Positions 13,618-24,874 of a DNA stretch of 64,000 nt are shown piece after piece (the first letter of the stretch is position 1; each line of letters opens with the position of its first letter). Made by a program: the position numbers and the translations under genes. The notes under the pieces are model-generated. The model made no database searches and was not told the origin of the DNA. It worked only from the letters and a program-made list of their open reading frames with translations. This DNA is from Balanoglossus misakiensis (taxonomy: Eukaryota; Hemichordata): the NCBI GenBank assembly GCA_040954595.2, contig CM082578.2:16430001-16494000 (forward strand). Reading direction: 5' to 3'.

Positions 13618-16600
13618 ATGAAGGAATTTGAAGAAGTCATCAACACTGTCGGTTCATTTGGTCGCTACCAAAAACTACAATACATAATAATATGGATTCT
13701 TGGAGGAAGCACCGCCTTTTACCAGATGGGTAACACGCACTACAGCGCTTCGGCTGACCACTACTGTAAAGTATACGACAACCAGACTTATGTCGACCAG
13801 TCTCCTCTGAAGAACTGCACCATTCCCTACACTCTGGAAGGAGGGGACGTTTCTTGGGAGAAATGTCGGCGGTATGATGTCAACGTTTCTCGGGGAGTTT
13901 CAGAAGAAGTCTGCTCGCCTCGGAGCGAGGAGACTTTCAGTTGCGACCAAGGTTGGGTGTACGACAAAACATGGTATGAAAATACCGTCGTCACTGAGGT
14001 AAGTTTATTTGATTGTGCGTGTCGTACGCTAATACTGGGTTTGTCAACAGAAATTCGGAGACTCCTTTGCGCTAAACTCATCAAAATTACTGAAAACTCT
14101 CCCCAGATTATTTGTTTGCGAAGGATTTTGTCTTTATTTTTTAATAGTACGACCTGGTATGTACAAATGACTGGATGAAACAACTGTCGAAGTCAATGGT
14201 TCCATTTGGAAATCTTGTTGGTGTCGTCATCTTTGGCCAACTGGCCGACATGTAAGTCGTGTATGAACATTTACTCCACAAGTTGTCACTATAATGGCTG
14301 TAGTACATTTGTCCATATAATTATAAAGTCACTGGCGTGCTCGTATAACATTGTATGTGGCCCTCTTCTGGTATACGAAGGTTTGCTAAAGAGAATCCCA
14401 ATTGAAGTGCCAAAATTCAATTGAATTCAGTTATGTTACGTAAATAATGTTATCTTGTTAGTAAAGTGACTATAATTTGATTTCTGTACAGTTTCGGCAG
14501 AAAACCGATTTTCCTAATCAACCTGGGTCTCACCGTAGCGGTTGCTATAGCAACGTCGTTCTCACCGAGTTATCCGTTCTTCGTGATTGGTCAGTTCTTT
14601 CTCGGCGCTTTTCCTCACACAGTATTCGTAACAGGAAATGTCATTGGTTAGTTCCATGTTATCGTACCACATTGTTCTGTCAGCTATTTTAGAAACTAAC
14701 TATATGCTTGATATCTTGAGGTGGAAATGTTGCCTGCTCAAATATGAAGGAATGTTGTAGAGACACATTTTCCACACAAAATGGCCGACATAGTCTGTAC
14801 GTGGTTAACCAAGTCCATGATCAGTCAAAATTTGCATCATCACACCCGGTGAAATAGTTGATAGATTTATAATACTGAATCGATCATTGCAGTGAGGACA
14901 TTCCTCAGATACCCTGGGCCTGCACAGGGAAAAGGGCAATATTCACATTTCTAAATATGGCGCTCAACATTGTCGTCTGATTTCTACACCAGTCATGGAG
15001 ATGGTGGGACTCCAATACAGAACCATGTGTGGCGCCCTCATGCACGTAGCCTTCAGCACGTTCTACGTCTTGTATGGTGGACTGGCGTTGCTGTGTGGCG
15101 GGAACTGGAGACTGATTCAATTGATAGTCGGTTTAATCTGGATTCTCTACCTCCCGGCAATATTGTAAGTCACGGGATCCATTTGTCGTCTTCCCTCTAG
15201 ACAACAACACCTGTTGGCTGCGTCACCCCTCAATTAAGTCCTTAATAGCTTTTCTAGCAAATTAAGTAATAAATGCCTTAATAACTCAAGTTTCACAAAG
15301 TACCTGAGTGGATGATGACAGTTGGAGTTCTTCTCTTTCAGTTTTATCCTTGAGACACCAATGTGGCTGATGCGAAAACATAAATATGACAGAGCTAAGA
15401 AGGTCCTCGGGAAATTTGCTTCGGCAAACAAAACAACTCTGCCGGAAGATATATTCCAAGAGGCTAAAGACAACAAGCTGAAAGCCATAGAAGCCGAAGA
15501 ATATTCCAAGGTGAAGGGGAAATTTTTCAGAGCATTAATCCTTGCCCTTAGGTTGGCCACAAGACGATACACCTTCTCCAAATCAGATTTTCAACTGAAT
15601 TGAGTTGATGTGATCCCTTTATAGAAGATAGTGACAACTTTTTCACCAAACGGAATATTTTATTCTTTTATTCACGCAGCCTCAGCAGTACACTGTCTTC
15701 GACCTGTTCAAGACGCCAACTCTACGCATAAGGACGCTTCTCATGTGTCTCAACTGGTAAGTGTGTTTACGTCATACCGGTAATAACGTCACGTTGGTGT
15801 TTTTAGGCACGACAAAATATGTTATCGGTCCGTTCTAACAATAGCGAATTTCCCGTACCCATCATGTACTCTTCGTGTGCCTGTTTTGGCAAGGGCGTGA
15901 TTGAATGGTACAATGTCAAGCGTCGGATTTTGATTGACCTACAACTTCTGCCTTTCTCTTCCCGCCAAATCTCCAGGTTTTCTTGCAGCTTTGTCTACTA
16001 CGGCATATCTCTGAACACTGATCAACTGGGCAGCAATCCCTATGTCACGTTCATCATTGCCGGCGCCGTTGAAATCCCTGGCCGCCTATTGGCTTGGTGG
16101 CTCATGAAAGCTATTGGAAGACGTTGGGCCCTTTGTAGTATTTCTGTTTTTGGTGGGATTGCATTGATGTTGAGTTTGGTTCCAAGTAAGTAAAACAATG
16201 TTAGGATTTATGTCCTAAATATCCTCAGTTCCCAGGCTGTCGCGAGCTAGAGCGGTTGTAGATTCCTGGCAATAATTGTGCAAGAGACCACACGATACAA
16301 ACTGATAAATTGTTACAAGCTAGGGCTAGGTCATTATGCAACAAGGAAACTTCTAAAAATTTCTTCTTCATTCCTGTAGAAATTGTGGAACTGTCTGTTG
16401 CCATAGCGATGGTCGCCAAACTCTGCGTCGCTGGAGTTTTTGCCATTGTTTACGTGTATGGTGCAGAAATCTATCCAACAGTTGTCAGGTATACATATTT
16501 TTGTCTTTGTTTGCAAACAAATATGGATATTAGAGGTTCCCTATTCAATGTTTGACTGAAAAGTCTTTTATCAGAGCACTAATCCTCTGGACACCATCCC

Positions 16601-17262
16601 TTCAGCAATGAAAAATTGATGTGCACGTTTTGTTAGGTTCCCAGTCATTGCTAATGCCTGCAGCCACCTATGATTATTCATCTCTTTTCATTTCTGATTT
16701 GCAGGAATGCTGGAATGGGTGTCTCGTCTATGTCAGCGCGTGTTGGCAGCATCATATCCCCCTTCGTCATCTTCCTGGACGTGTTCTGGGGCCCGCTGCC
16801 CTTTGTTGTCATGGGGATGACGTCGGTAGTGGCGGGATTGCTGGGACTGTTTCTGCCAGAGACAAGAAACAAGGCGTTGCCCGAGACACTGGAAGAAGGG
16901 GAGACATTCGGAAAGTAAGTGGCACTATGACGTAAAAATGAAAACTCGGCAGCTCTCAGACCCGGAATCTTCAAGTTCTTCTATCGGACCAGCATGAAGT
17001 GTGTACGTAAGATCCATTAGTTGTCTATCACCAAAGCCTCATGATGAAATTGGTCGGTTCTCTTCCGTATACTGAATCCATTACGCACTCATATCTCCCT
17101 CATGAAGCTCTTCCATTGATCTTGTCCAATGACGGCGTTATAATTATGACGTTATCATTTAATCGCAGGAAAAAGCACAAGTCAGACAAGAAGAAGAAGA
17201 TGGACGTAGACTCAATGATGGCGGATAAAGGTCAACAGACGGATATGGAAATACGTGTATAA
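13618..17262 (+). CDS. SLC22-type organic cation/carnitine transporter, copy 2 (10 exons)
   Basis: Predicted 559-aa, 12-TM plasma-membrane transporter. Exons: 13618-13998, 14148-14251, 14492-14646, 14993-15164, 15342-15510, 15680-15756, 15977-16185, 16380-16488, 16705-16914, 17169-17262. All splice sites are GT-AG, and phases and most exon lengths equal those of the other copies. The start MKEFEEV is the only ATG that keeps the conserved N-terminus. Features: extracellular loop with NCTIP and NVS glycosylation sites and paired cysteines; MFS motif GQLADIFGRKP near residue 155; ETPMWLMRKHKYDRA near 275; IGRRWAL near 402; RNAGMGVSSMSARVGSII near 459; a lysine-rich cytosolic tail. Family knowledge supports organic ion or carnitine transport; the substrate is unknown. 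It is divergent from copy 1 and convergent with copy 3 (stop codons 440 bp apart). The end of exon 1 reads VVTE where the others read VVFE. Confidence 0.92.
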
Positions 17263-17698
17263 ATCGAACGAAGAGGGAAGAGTTGAAAATTTGCAGAAAC
17301 GGATGAGAAAAACAGATCTATGTTATCAGAAGTTTGTATTTACAAACTTTATGTACGTGATTATTTAGTTCTATGATTAAAACGACCTACATTCAGATGA
17401 AACCAGACATCCAAACAAGATTGAATAACCATCACATTTGCATTTCATTCACACCCATTGTCTTATCTCACACCTTCACTCTTCTTTTGTATTCCGACAC
17501 ACCTGCCAGAGGTCACCAAATACAGGTGATATATCACTTGTCTATGATAAAACCAAGAAAATCTAAATTGGGCTGATTAATCGACTAATATCATTACCAA
17601 TTGTACTACTATAGTGCGCTATGTGTGCTAAGCACGTTTTGTGAATAGATAGTTTGACTTCGTTCCATGTGTCAAACAGTGTGGCGTGTTTCGAGTCT

Positions 17699-20600
17699 TC
17701 ATTCGAATGCCTTGTTTGTCTCTCCGAGATCTGCATCAACCTTCAAAACACCGTAAGTGTGCTTTTCATCCGAATTTTCTTCAAGGTCGACCTCGGTCTG
17801 TTGGTACAATTCAGATGCTCCCATTTTGAAATCTTCGTTCTTTGCAACGTCATAGCTCCGACTCTTCTTTTTTCTGTGGAGGAGAGAAATGCCGAACGAT
17901 TCATTTAACAGTCTTTGAACAAGGACTGAGTCAGTCACGTGTGCATAACTATACTAGATGCTTCACGCGAGTGAATGGATAAACCCTGCATATACCAGTA
18001 GAGTACGGCCGAGTATTGTACCAAACTGACGCACATCAACCAAGAACCAACTCTCCGTCTCTTATGATATGCAAAATAGGTCAAAGATCGCTCAAAAATT
18101 CAGTCCATTATTATTGACACATATCAGAAAAGTACTGCTTACGTTCCGAATAATTCTCCCTCCTCCAGCGTCTCTGGAAGCGTCTTATTTCTCGTCTCTG
18201 GCAGAAACAGTGCCAGCAATCCAGCCAATACTGACGTCACACCCATGATAACGAAGGGCATTGGACCCCAGTACACGTCGAGTAAAACCACAAAGGGAGA
18301 TATGATGCTACCAACACGCGCTGACATAGAAGACACGCCCATACCTGCATTCCTAATAAATAGAAAATGACTAGACAAGTTTGTACCATGGTACCAAACC
18401 GGTTTCTTCTCATCTTTGTATTTATTGGCATTGGCAACCACAACTGGAAATATACTTATTGTGGGGTGTCGCAATCTCCCATTCATTTGCCATTTTAGAC
18501 ATTTTCAAAACATAAGAACCCTTCTCATCTTCCTCCTCTCTGCCCCCTCTCTCCTTTGCATTTGCCGTTCTCTCAAAGCAAAAAAGAAGCCCCTCTTACC
18601 TGACGACAGTTGGGTATATTTCTGCGCCATACACGTATACAATGGCGAAAACTGCAGCAACACATAGTTTAGCTACCATCGCTATGGCAACAGACACTTC
18701 AGGGATTTCTATGGGAAGTAAATAAAGCAGCGCACGCATGATGGAGATTGTCTTGTCGAGTCCCGTATGAATTGTCAAATTCAGAGCACGACAATATATT
18801 GCATCTGCAGTGCTATATTTCCGTCCAGGCGTCTTCTGGCATAACCACAAGTCCTACGCGTGGAGATTCGGGAGAAATTGTGACGACATTCTATTGAAAA
18901 AGACTACTCACGCAGAAGGGTCTGGGTAACCGAGACTACTACTCACCCGGTGGTACACTGAGCATGAGTGCAACGCCGCCAACGATGGCAAATCCAGCCA
19001 GCGCCCAGCGCCTACCGATGGCTTTCATCAGCCACCATGCCATAAAACGTCCCGGAACTTCCACGAATCCGGCAAGCAGAAAGGTGATGTAAGGGTTACT
19101 ACCCAGCTGATCCGTATTCAGAGATATACCATAGTACACAAAGCTGCACGCGAACCTGGGAAAAATCAACGCGAAGATGCTGTGCTTACAGTTTTGGTCT
19201 GGCTGGCTGGCTAAAACCATGCAGCAACAATCAGCCATGAATAATCATGGAGAATGATAACGTATAGCGTAACACATACCAGTTAAAACACATCAGTAAC
19301 GTTCTAATGCGTAGGTTTGGCGTCTTGAACAGATCATACACTGTGTACTGACGTGGCTGTAACAAAAAACGTATACGAAGACTGTAATAAAGTGACTGGC
19401 AGACTAATTTTAATATTCAAACGCGAACAGGTGTGCCTCCCTTGTGTCAAAGAAAGGGACACAATACGAGTCCAAAATTTACTTTGAATAATGCATGTGG
19501 AATAGGCGCTTCCAACCGTTTTACTCACTTGTTCAACTTCATCAAGGGGTTTTGACTTGACATCTCTTTCCTCTTTAAAGATATCTTCGGGTAGCGTGGT
19601 CTTGTTAGCTTTAGCAAATCGCTTTAGCACGCGTTCGGCTTTATCAAATTTCTGTTTTCGCATCAACCACATGGGAGATTCCAGAATTATACTGTGTGAT
19701 CATCAGACATAGGAGTTGTTAAATCTCTGTTCCGTGTACAGTGTACACTACAAGTGGAAGGTTAAACTATGCTTTATTAAACTATGCTCACACGAGCAGG
19801 TAAGTGAGTTCTACGTGGAATCCAAAAAGAATCATGCATGCCCGCTAGCGGCGTAGGGGGTGGCGTTGTAAATATAACTTACAATATTGCAGGTAGGTAC
19901 AGAACCCATACGAGACCGGCTATCAATTGTATCAGCCTCCAGTCACCACCGCACAGAAGAGCTATGACACCAAACAACATGTAAAAGACACTGAAGCCCA
20001 CGTGGATCAGTGAACCGCACATTGTTCTGTACTCCAGTCCAACCATCTCCATAACTACGGCGAGGATAAATAAAAATATAAGCACGTTTACATATTTAGC
20101 ACCACCACCCACTAGGTTTTAAAAAGTGTCACGAGAAAATCGGGGGATTTTTTTGTCTCGAGCTACTGTCTACGGTACCATGGACTTATACCGAGACATT
20201 CTTTGTCATTTATTCGGTTACTCACCAATGACGGTACCGGTAACGAACAATGAGTGTGGAAATGCACCCAAACAGAATTGTCCAATCACAAACAATGTGT
20301 AGTTCGGTGCAAATGACGTCAATATTGAAGTAATGATGGAGAGTACGAGGTTGATTACGAAAATTGGTTTTCTCCCGAACCTGTACATGACAAAATGAAA
20401 GAAAACTTCTCGATTACGTGATTCTTTCTTTCTTTCTTTCTTTCTTTCTGTCTGGCAGTTGCCTTGGTGTTATCCTTGGCGTGACGAGTATATGTCACGT
20501 GATTGGCTTAGCATTTTACTCACATATCTGAAAGCTGTCCAAAGATAACAACGCCAACCAGATTTCCGAGCGGAACAATTGACTTCGACAACTGTCTCAT

Positions 20601-21314
20601 CCAGCCATTTGTGCATACCAAGTTATACTATCAAGATGGTAGAAATTAAGATGTTTTGTTATTTAGTATGTATGATGACTTAATCTCCGAGTATTAGACA
20701 CAAGGTAGGCGAATTAAAAGTCTTTAAACGACAAAAGTAGGCCTAAAGGAAAATTTGTAGATGTGTGCCGCCAAAAATACAGACAGGGTTTTAGAGATCG
20801 AAACATCAGATATATAGATGGGTGAACCTTGGCCCAAACCAGGACAATAGATTAATGTTAGTTGTTATATACACACGAATGAAAAAGCTTCAACTGAACA
20901 ATTTTCTGTGATGTGAATGAAAGTCAAACTTACTTCAAACACGACTGTATTTTCATACCATGTTTTATCATAGACCCATCCTTGGTCACAACTGAAAGTC
21001 TCCTCGCTTCGAGGCGAGCAGACTTCTTCTGAAACTCCCCGAGAAACGTTGACATCATACCGCCGACATTTCGCCCAAGAAACGTCCCCTTCTTCAGGAG
21101 TGTAGGGAATGGTGCAGTTCTTCAGCGGGGAATGGTCGACGTAAATTTGATCGTCGTATACTTTGCAGTAGTGGTCAGCCGAAGCGCTGTAGAAGGTGTT
21201 TCCCATCTGATAGAAAGCGGTGCTACCTGCAAGAATCCATATGACTATGTACTGCCATCTTTGATAGAGACCAAAGGCACCAACGATGTTAATTACTTCG
21301 TCGAACTTCTTCAT
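17699..21314 (-). CDS. SLC22-type organic cation/carnitine transporter, copy 3 (10 exons)
   Basis: Predicted 584-aa transporter. Exons in transcript order: 21314-20934, 20627-20524, 20380-20226, 20054-19883, 19691-19529, 19356-19280, 19155-18947, 18708-18600, 18352-18143, 17873-17699. All are GT-AG with consistent phases. It has the same landmarks as its neighbours: a large cysteine-bearing extracellular loop, GQLSDMFGRKP, ESPMWLMRKQKFDKA, IGRRWAL, and RNAGMGVSSMSARVGSII. The last exon is longer than in the other copies and encodes a mixed-charge cytosolic tail ending in NKAFE. The family transports organic cations, carnitine or related zwitterions; the specific substrate is not readable. It is convergent with copy 2 and divergent from copy 4 across a transposon-filled intergenic region. 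Most of exon 1 is nearly identical at the DNA level to copies 2 and 4. Confidence 0.92.
20422..20449. repeat. (TTTC)n microsatellite
   Basis: A short run of TTCT/TTTC tetranucleotide repeats in intron 2 of transporter copy 3, between exons 20627-20524 and 20380-20226. Nothing suggests a function. Confidence 0.9.
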
Positions 21315-22551
21315 TTTTGCTCCGAGAATTAAAGCTAAACTTGAAATACGACAAGTGGTTGATTGGATGAGAAAGTTATATTGATTTGTGGCTTGCTGGC
21401 TCGAAAACTTTTAGTTCGCGCCAAAACTTAGTCTCTTCATCGGCATTTCGCTTGGACTGAAGTAATTGTTCTTGTGTTACATTGCCTGACGTCGATGGGA
21501 CTTTGACCCGAAGGCGTATACCTGGGACATTCTATCTAATATGGTGATAAAGTACAATTAATCTCCGACTTATGTTGAGATTAATATTGGTCTTCATTCT
21601 AATTTATGTAAACATGGTTTTAAAAATTGCTTCATTTCAAGTTGTATCGCAAGCAGAGATTTACTAATTACTTCCATTCAGACATGGTTTAGCGTGTTTT
21701 ACAGGAGACAACTTTGTTGATTTAAGTTACAACGGTCAACCGAGGCCTGCCAATAAATGCCTCAAATCTCCACATCTCTGCCACTGATGTACACTTGTCA
21801 ACAAGACATTCACGTATACTTGCTCGTCTTACGCAACCAACACAACTAAACTTGGACTTTCATCTCGCTCACGAGACCGATGTGGCTGGCGTGAAGAATT
21901 TGAAACCCAAACTCAAACACAAAATGTGTCCGGCTCAGAGGTAAATAGTATCCTAGACGTAACGATTCTAAAACCGCCGTGATTTGAAAACAAGTGAAGT
22001 TTTACGTATAAACAGATACTTTCCGGGAGACCGCTGCCCAAAGAAACTTATAATGCATCTAATTTTTTTTTACATATCGTGTTTACAAAGCTGTTCTACT
22101 TCTCGGGAACTCCTCTATCTGTCCGTGTAAATACAGGTTTTGTTTCTTCAAAGATTGTCCAGAGATCTACCAGGGAATGCAATCGATCTTTCTTGCACAC
22201 ACCATAGAGGGCCGTTTCGGAACAACCGATAGACACAGAAACGCATTACAGTAGAACGTCGATTATCCGAACAGCTAGGGGGACAGGCTTTTGGTTCGGT
22301 TATGCGATCGGTTCGGATACGCAAACTTAGGGGGGCGGGGTCACATCTGACATATAACACGCATACATAAACCCGTCCATAGTAGACAAGACACATCGTT
22401 TTCCATTCTATTTTTATTTCTAAGTAAATTTGGATGGTTTTAAATACTGCACAAAGTAAAATTATGAGAAAGTAAAAAATAAAATATAGCTGCAAGCAGC
22501 AATAGCGGGCCCAAGCCAACATAACACATAGCAACATAGCAATAAGCATAT

Positions 22552-23470
22552 CTGCTCTGGATGCCAAGATATGGTAAATTAGGTCAAAGGTCACCTGAGT
22601 TCATGCAAAATTTAGGCAAGAAATTTTTACCCTTTACTAGTCCATGTTCAACAAAAACCAAACCTATAGCCCTATTGGTTAGCCTGGAATTAGGTATGCA
22701 CATAATTAATGAGGTAGGCAGGTGTCACAGGTGACCCCCAATTTTGCCTTTTCAATTTTAGTCCCAACCCTCCAAACGCCAAGTTGGTACCTGCTCTGGA
22801 TGCCAAGATATGGTAAAGTAGGTCAAAGGTCACCTGAGGTCATACAAAATTTGGGCAAGAAATTTTGACCCTATACTGGTCCATGTTCAACAAAAAACAA
22901 ACCTATAGCCCTATTGGTTAGCCTGGAATTAGGTATGCACATAATTAATGAGGTAGGCAGGTGTCACAGGTGACCCCCAATTTTGCCTTTTCAATTTTAG
23001 TCCCAACCCTCCAAACGCCAAGTTGGTACCTGCTCTGGATGCCAAGATATGGTAAAGTGGGTCAAAGGTCACCTGAGGTAATACAAAATTTGGGCAAGAA
23101 ATTTTGACCCTATACTGGTCCATGTTCAACAAAAACCAAACCTATAGCCCTATTGGTTAGTCTGGAATTAGGTATGCACATAATTAATGAGATATGCAGG
23201 TGTCACAGGTGACCTTCATTTTGGCTTTTCAATTTTAGTCCCAACCCTCCAAACGCCAAGTCTGTACCTGCTCTGGATGCCGAGATATAGGAAAGTAGGT
23301 CAAAGGTCACCTGAGGTCACCCAAAATTTGGGCAAAAATTTTTGACCCTATACTGGTCCATGTCCCACAAGAACGAAACCTCTAGCCCTCTTAGTTAGCC
23401 CAGAATTAGGTATGCACATAATTAATGAGTTAAGCAGGTGTTACAGGTGAGCCTAAAATTGTGCCTTTTA
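22552..23470. repeat. Tandem array of four ~239-bp units
   Basis: Copies start with CTGCTCTGGATGCC at 22552, 22791, 23030 and 23268, giving periods of 239, 239 and 238 bp. Copies 2 and 3 are almost identical. Copy 4 is more diverged and runs out near 23470. It is the internal body of the nested repeat. Confidence 0.93.
22581..23309 (+). promoter_or_regulatory. Four DR1-type nuclear-receptor elements, one per array unit
   Basis: AGGTCAAAGGTCA, a perfect direct repeat of AGGTCA with one-base spacing, occurs at 22581-22593, 22820-22832 and 23297-23309, with GGGTCAAAGGTCA at 23059-23071. Further AGGTCA half-sites follow four bases later in copies 2 and 4. DR1 is the consensus bound by HNF4 and RXR/PPAR-type receptors. 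The match is seen directly; any binding or effect on the flanking divergent transporter genes is inference. Confidence 0.4.
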
Positions 23471-24103
23471 TTTTGGTGCCATTGTGCTCAATGACCAATA
23501 GACAGTCACTGTACAGGACTATTGCACAGACCAGAATTCCACAATAAAACATGGACATAGCTTAACCATAGAGGTATAAGTAAAGGTATAAATTTAATAA
23601 AAAAAATAATATAAAAAAATCGGTCGATTTTTCATATTATTTTTTTTCGCTTAAAATTATTGACATATGCTAGGCTAGGTGCACACCAAAGTTTGAGATG
23701 ATCAGCCTAACAGATTTTGAGATATGTATGCATATTTATCCAAAATAATATGTGGTCATAGCTTTACTATGTAAAGTATAGGCCGATGGCTTGGGCGAAA
23801 AATATGAAAAATAATACTTAAAAATCTTCTCCTCAAAATTGACATGGCCTATGGCCTTGACATTTGGCATGTAGAACCCTGGCCATATGGTCCATAAAGT
23901 ATCTGAACAGAATTTTGATATCTCAATTCATATGCAAATTAGGGCGATTTGAAAATTTTGCCCATATATGGTCATCAGGTCACGTGACTAATTAGACATT
24001 CACGAGGGTACTGCACCAGCTCTCATTGGCCTGCACCATTGTGCTAAGTTTGAAATTGGTAGGTTCAGCCGTTCTCCAGATCTAGCTGGACAAAAAAACG
24101 ACA

Positions 24104-24107
24104 CAAG

Positions 24108-24139
<32 letters not shown>

Positions 24140-24145
24140 GAAGAA
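24104..24145. repeat. (AAG)n microsatellite at the end of the nested repeat
   Basis: About a dozen AAG triplets lie immediately before the terminal palindrome of the nested interspersed repeat. It looks like a simple-repeat tail of that element. Confidence 0.9.
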
Positions 24146-24874
24146 AAATCCCAGTAATACCAATAGGGCCCAAGCCTGCTGGGCTTGGGCCCTAATAAAA
24201 GAATGACGACGTGAGGTCGAGCATGTGACGCTCGCTTCATGACATAGCCATGATGGCATGGACAGTGCATGGCGGAAGCAATGCGATGTCGGTCGGTTCG
24301 ATGTTTCTCGGCAGATCACTACTGGAATTACAAATGGTGAAATTTCCCAAAACCCAAGGGTTTTTAAACACTTCTACCGAACTAGTTAACACATTCAAGT
24401 TTTGACAAAATGCCGCGAACGTTTAATGAAAAAGCCGACCATCGGTCGCAACCATTTAGCAAGGCTGGCAAAGCTTTGCGGCTGACGAACCGTGCCATTG
24501 TCGAGCTATTTATTTTCACACCTCTTGCGATTGCATCCAAATGATTCATACCCGAGGATACAAAACATTAACACTTTCAGAATTAAAACAAAAGGCTAAT
24601 GGGCGGTAAGGTTGTTTAAAGAAATAACTTTTTAAAAGAGGAAAGTGCTGTATGATGCCTTCCTTTGACAGCGAGGGCCGTGAATATCAAACAATGATTA
24701 AGCAAGGTATACGCCTAGTACAGGTAGACTTTTCGGGGGACACAGAGTGAGTTCGGATGACCGAACAATGCGGATAATCGACGTGCGGATAATCGACGTT
24801 CTACTGTACATGTAAACTATAAGGGAACAGGTGATACTGGTCAGACGGATTCTTCATTCTCTTGACTCGCGATC

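Larger units (their letters stand above)
22485..24193. mobile_element. Unclassified interspersed repeat nested in the pogo-like element
   Basis: Begins with GCTGCAAGCAGCAATAGCGG followed by GCCCAAGCC, and ends with an (AAG)n run and the palindrome GGGCCCAAGCCTGCTGGGC. Candidate 7-bp target duplications AATAAAA lie at 22478-22484 and 24194-24200. The GGCCCAAGCC motif at both ends suggests inverted or palindromic termini. It contains a four-copy tandem array and no coding capacity. I cannot assign a superfamily. The exact ends depend on the short duplication being real. Confidence 0.6.
22249..24806. mobile_element. pogo/Tigger-like non-autonomous DNA transposon with a nested insertion
   Basis: The left end starts CAGTAGAACGTCGATTATCC and the right end is its inverse; the terminal inverted repeat is 21 bp and perfect. 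Both ends are flanked by a TA dinucleotide (22247-22248 and 24807-24808), the target-site duplication typical of Tc1/mariner-pogo elements. At the right end the subterminal ATCCGCACGTCGATTATCCG shows the TIR core duplicated. No transposase reading frame was found, so it is non-autonomous. The outer element's own sequence is roughly 0.85 kb; the remainder is a separate repeat inserted into it (22485-24193). Confidence 0.8.
21315..24874. promoter_or_regulatory. Divergent intergenic region between SLC22 copies 3 and 4, filled by transposons
   Basis: The 3.56 kb separates the start codons of copies 3 (minus) and 4 (plus). About 0.93 kb next to copy 3 is unique-looking. The rest is a pogo-like element with a nested repeat. 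Only 66 bp of non-transposon sequence lies between the element's right target site and the ATG of copy 4, so the promoter or 5' UTR of copy 4 must either be very short or lie within transposon DNA, unless an upstream 5' UTR exon exists. Confidence 0.55.

Noticed and set aside
22148-22594. Open frame of 148 codons spanning the left end of the pogo-like element
   Set aside because: No transposase motif, and it crosses an element boundary; chance frame.
22552-23470. Possible CRISPR-like array
   Set aside because: Units are about 239 bp with no short repeat/unique-spacer pattern, and the DNA is animal; it is an ordinary tandem repeat inside a transposon.
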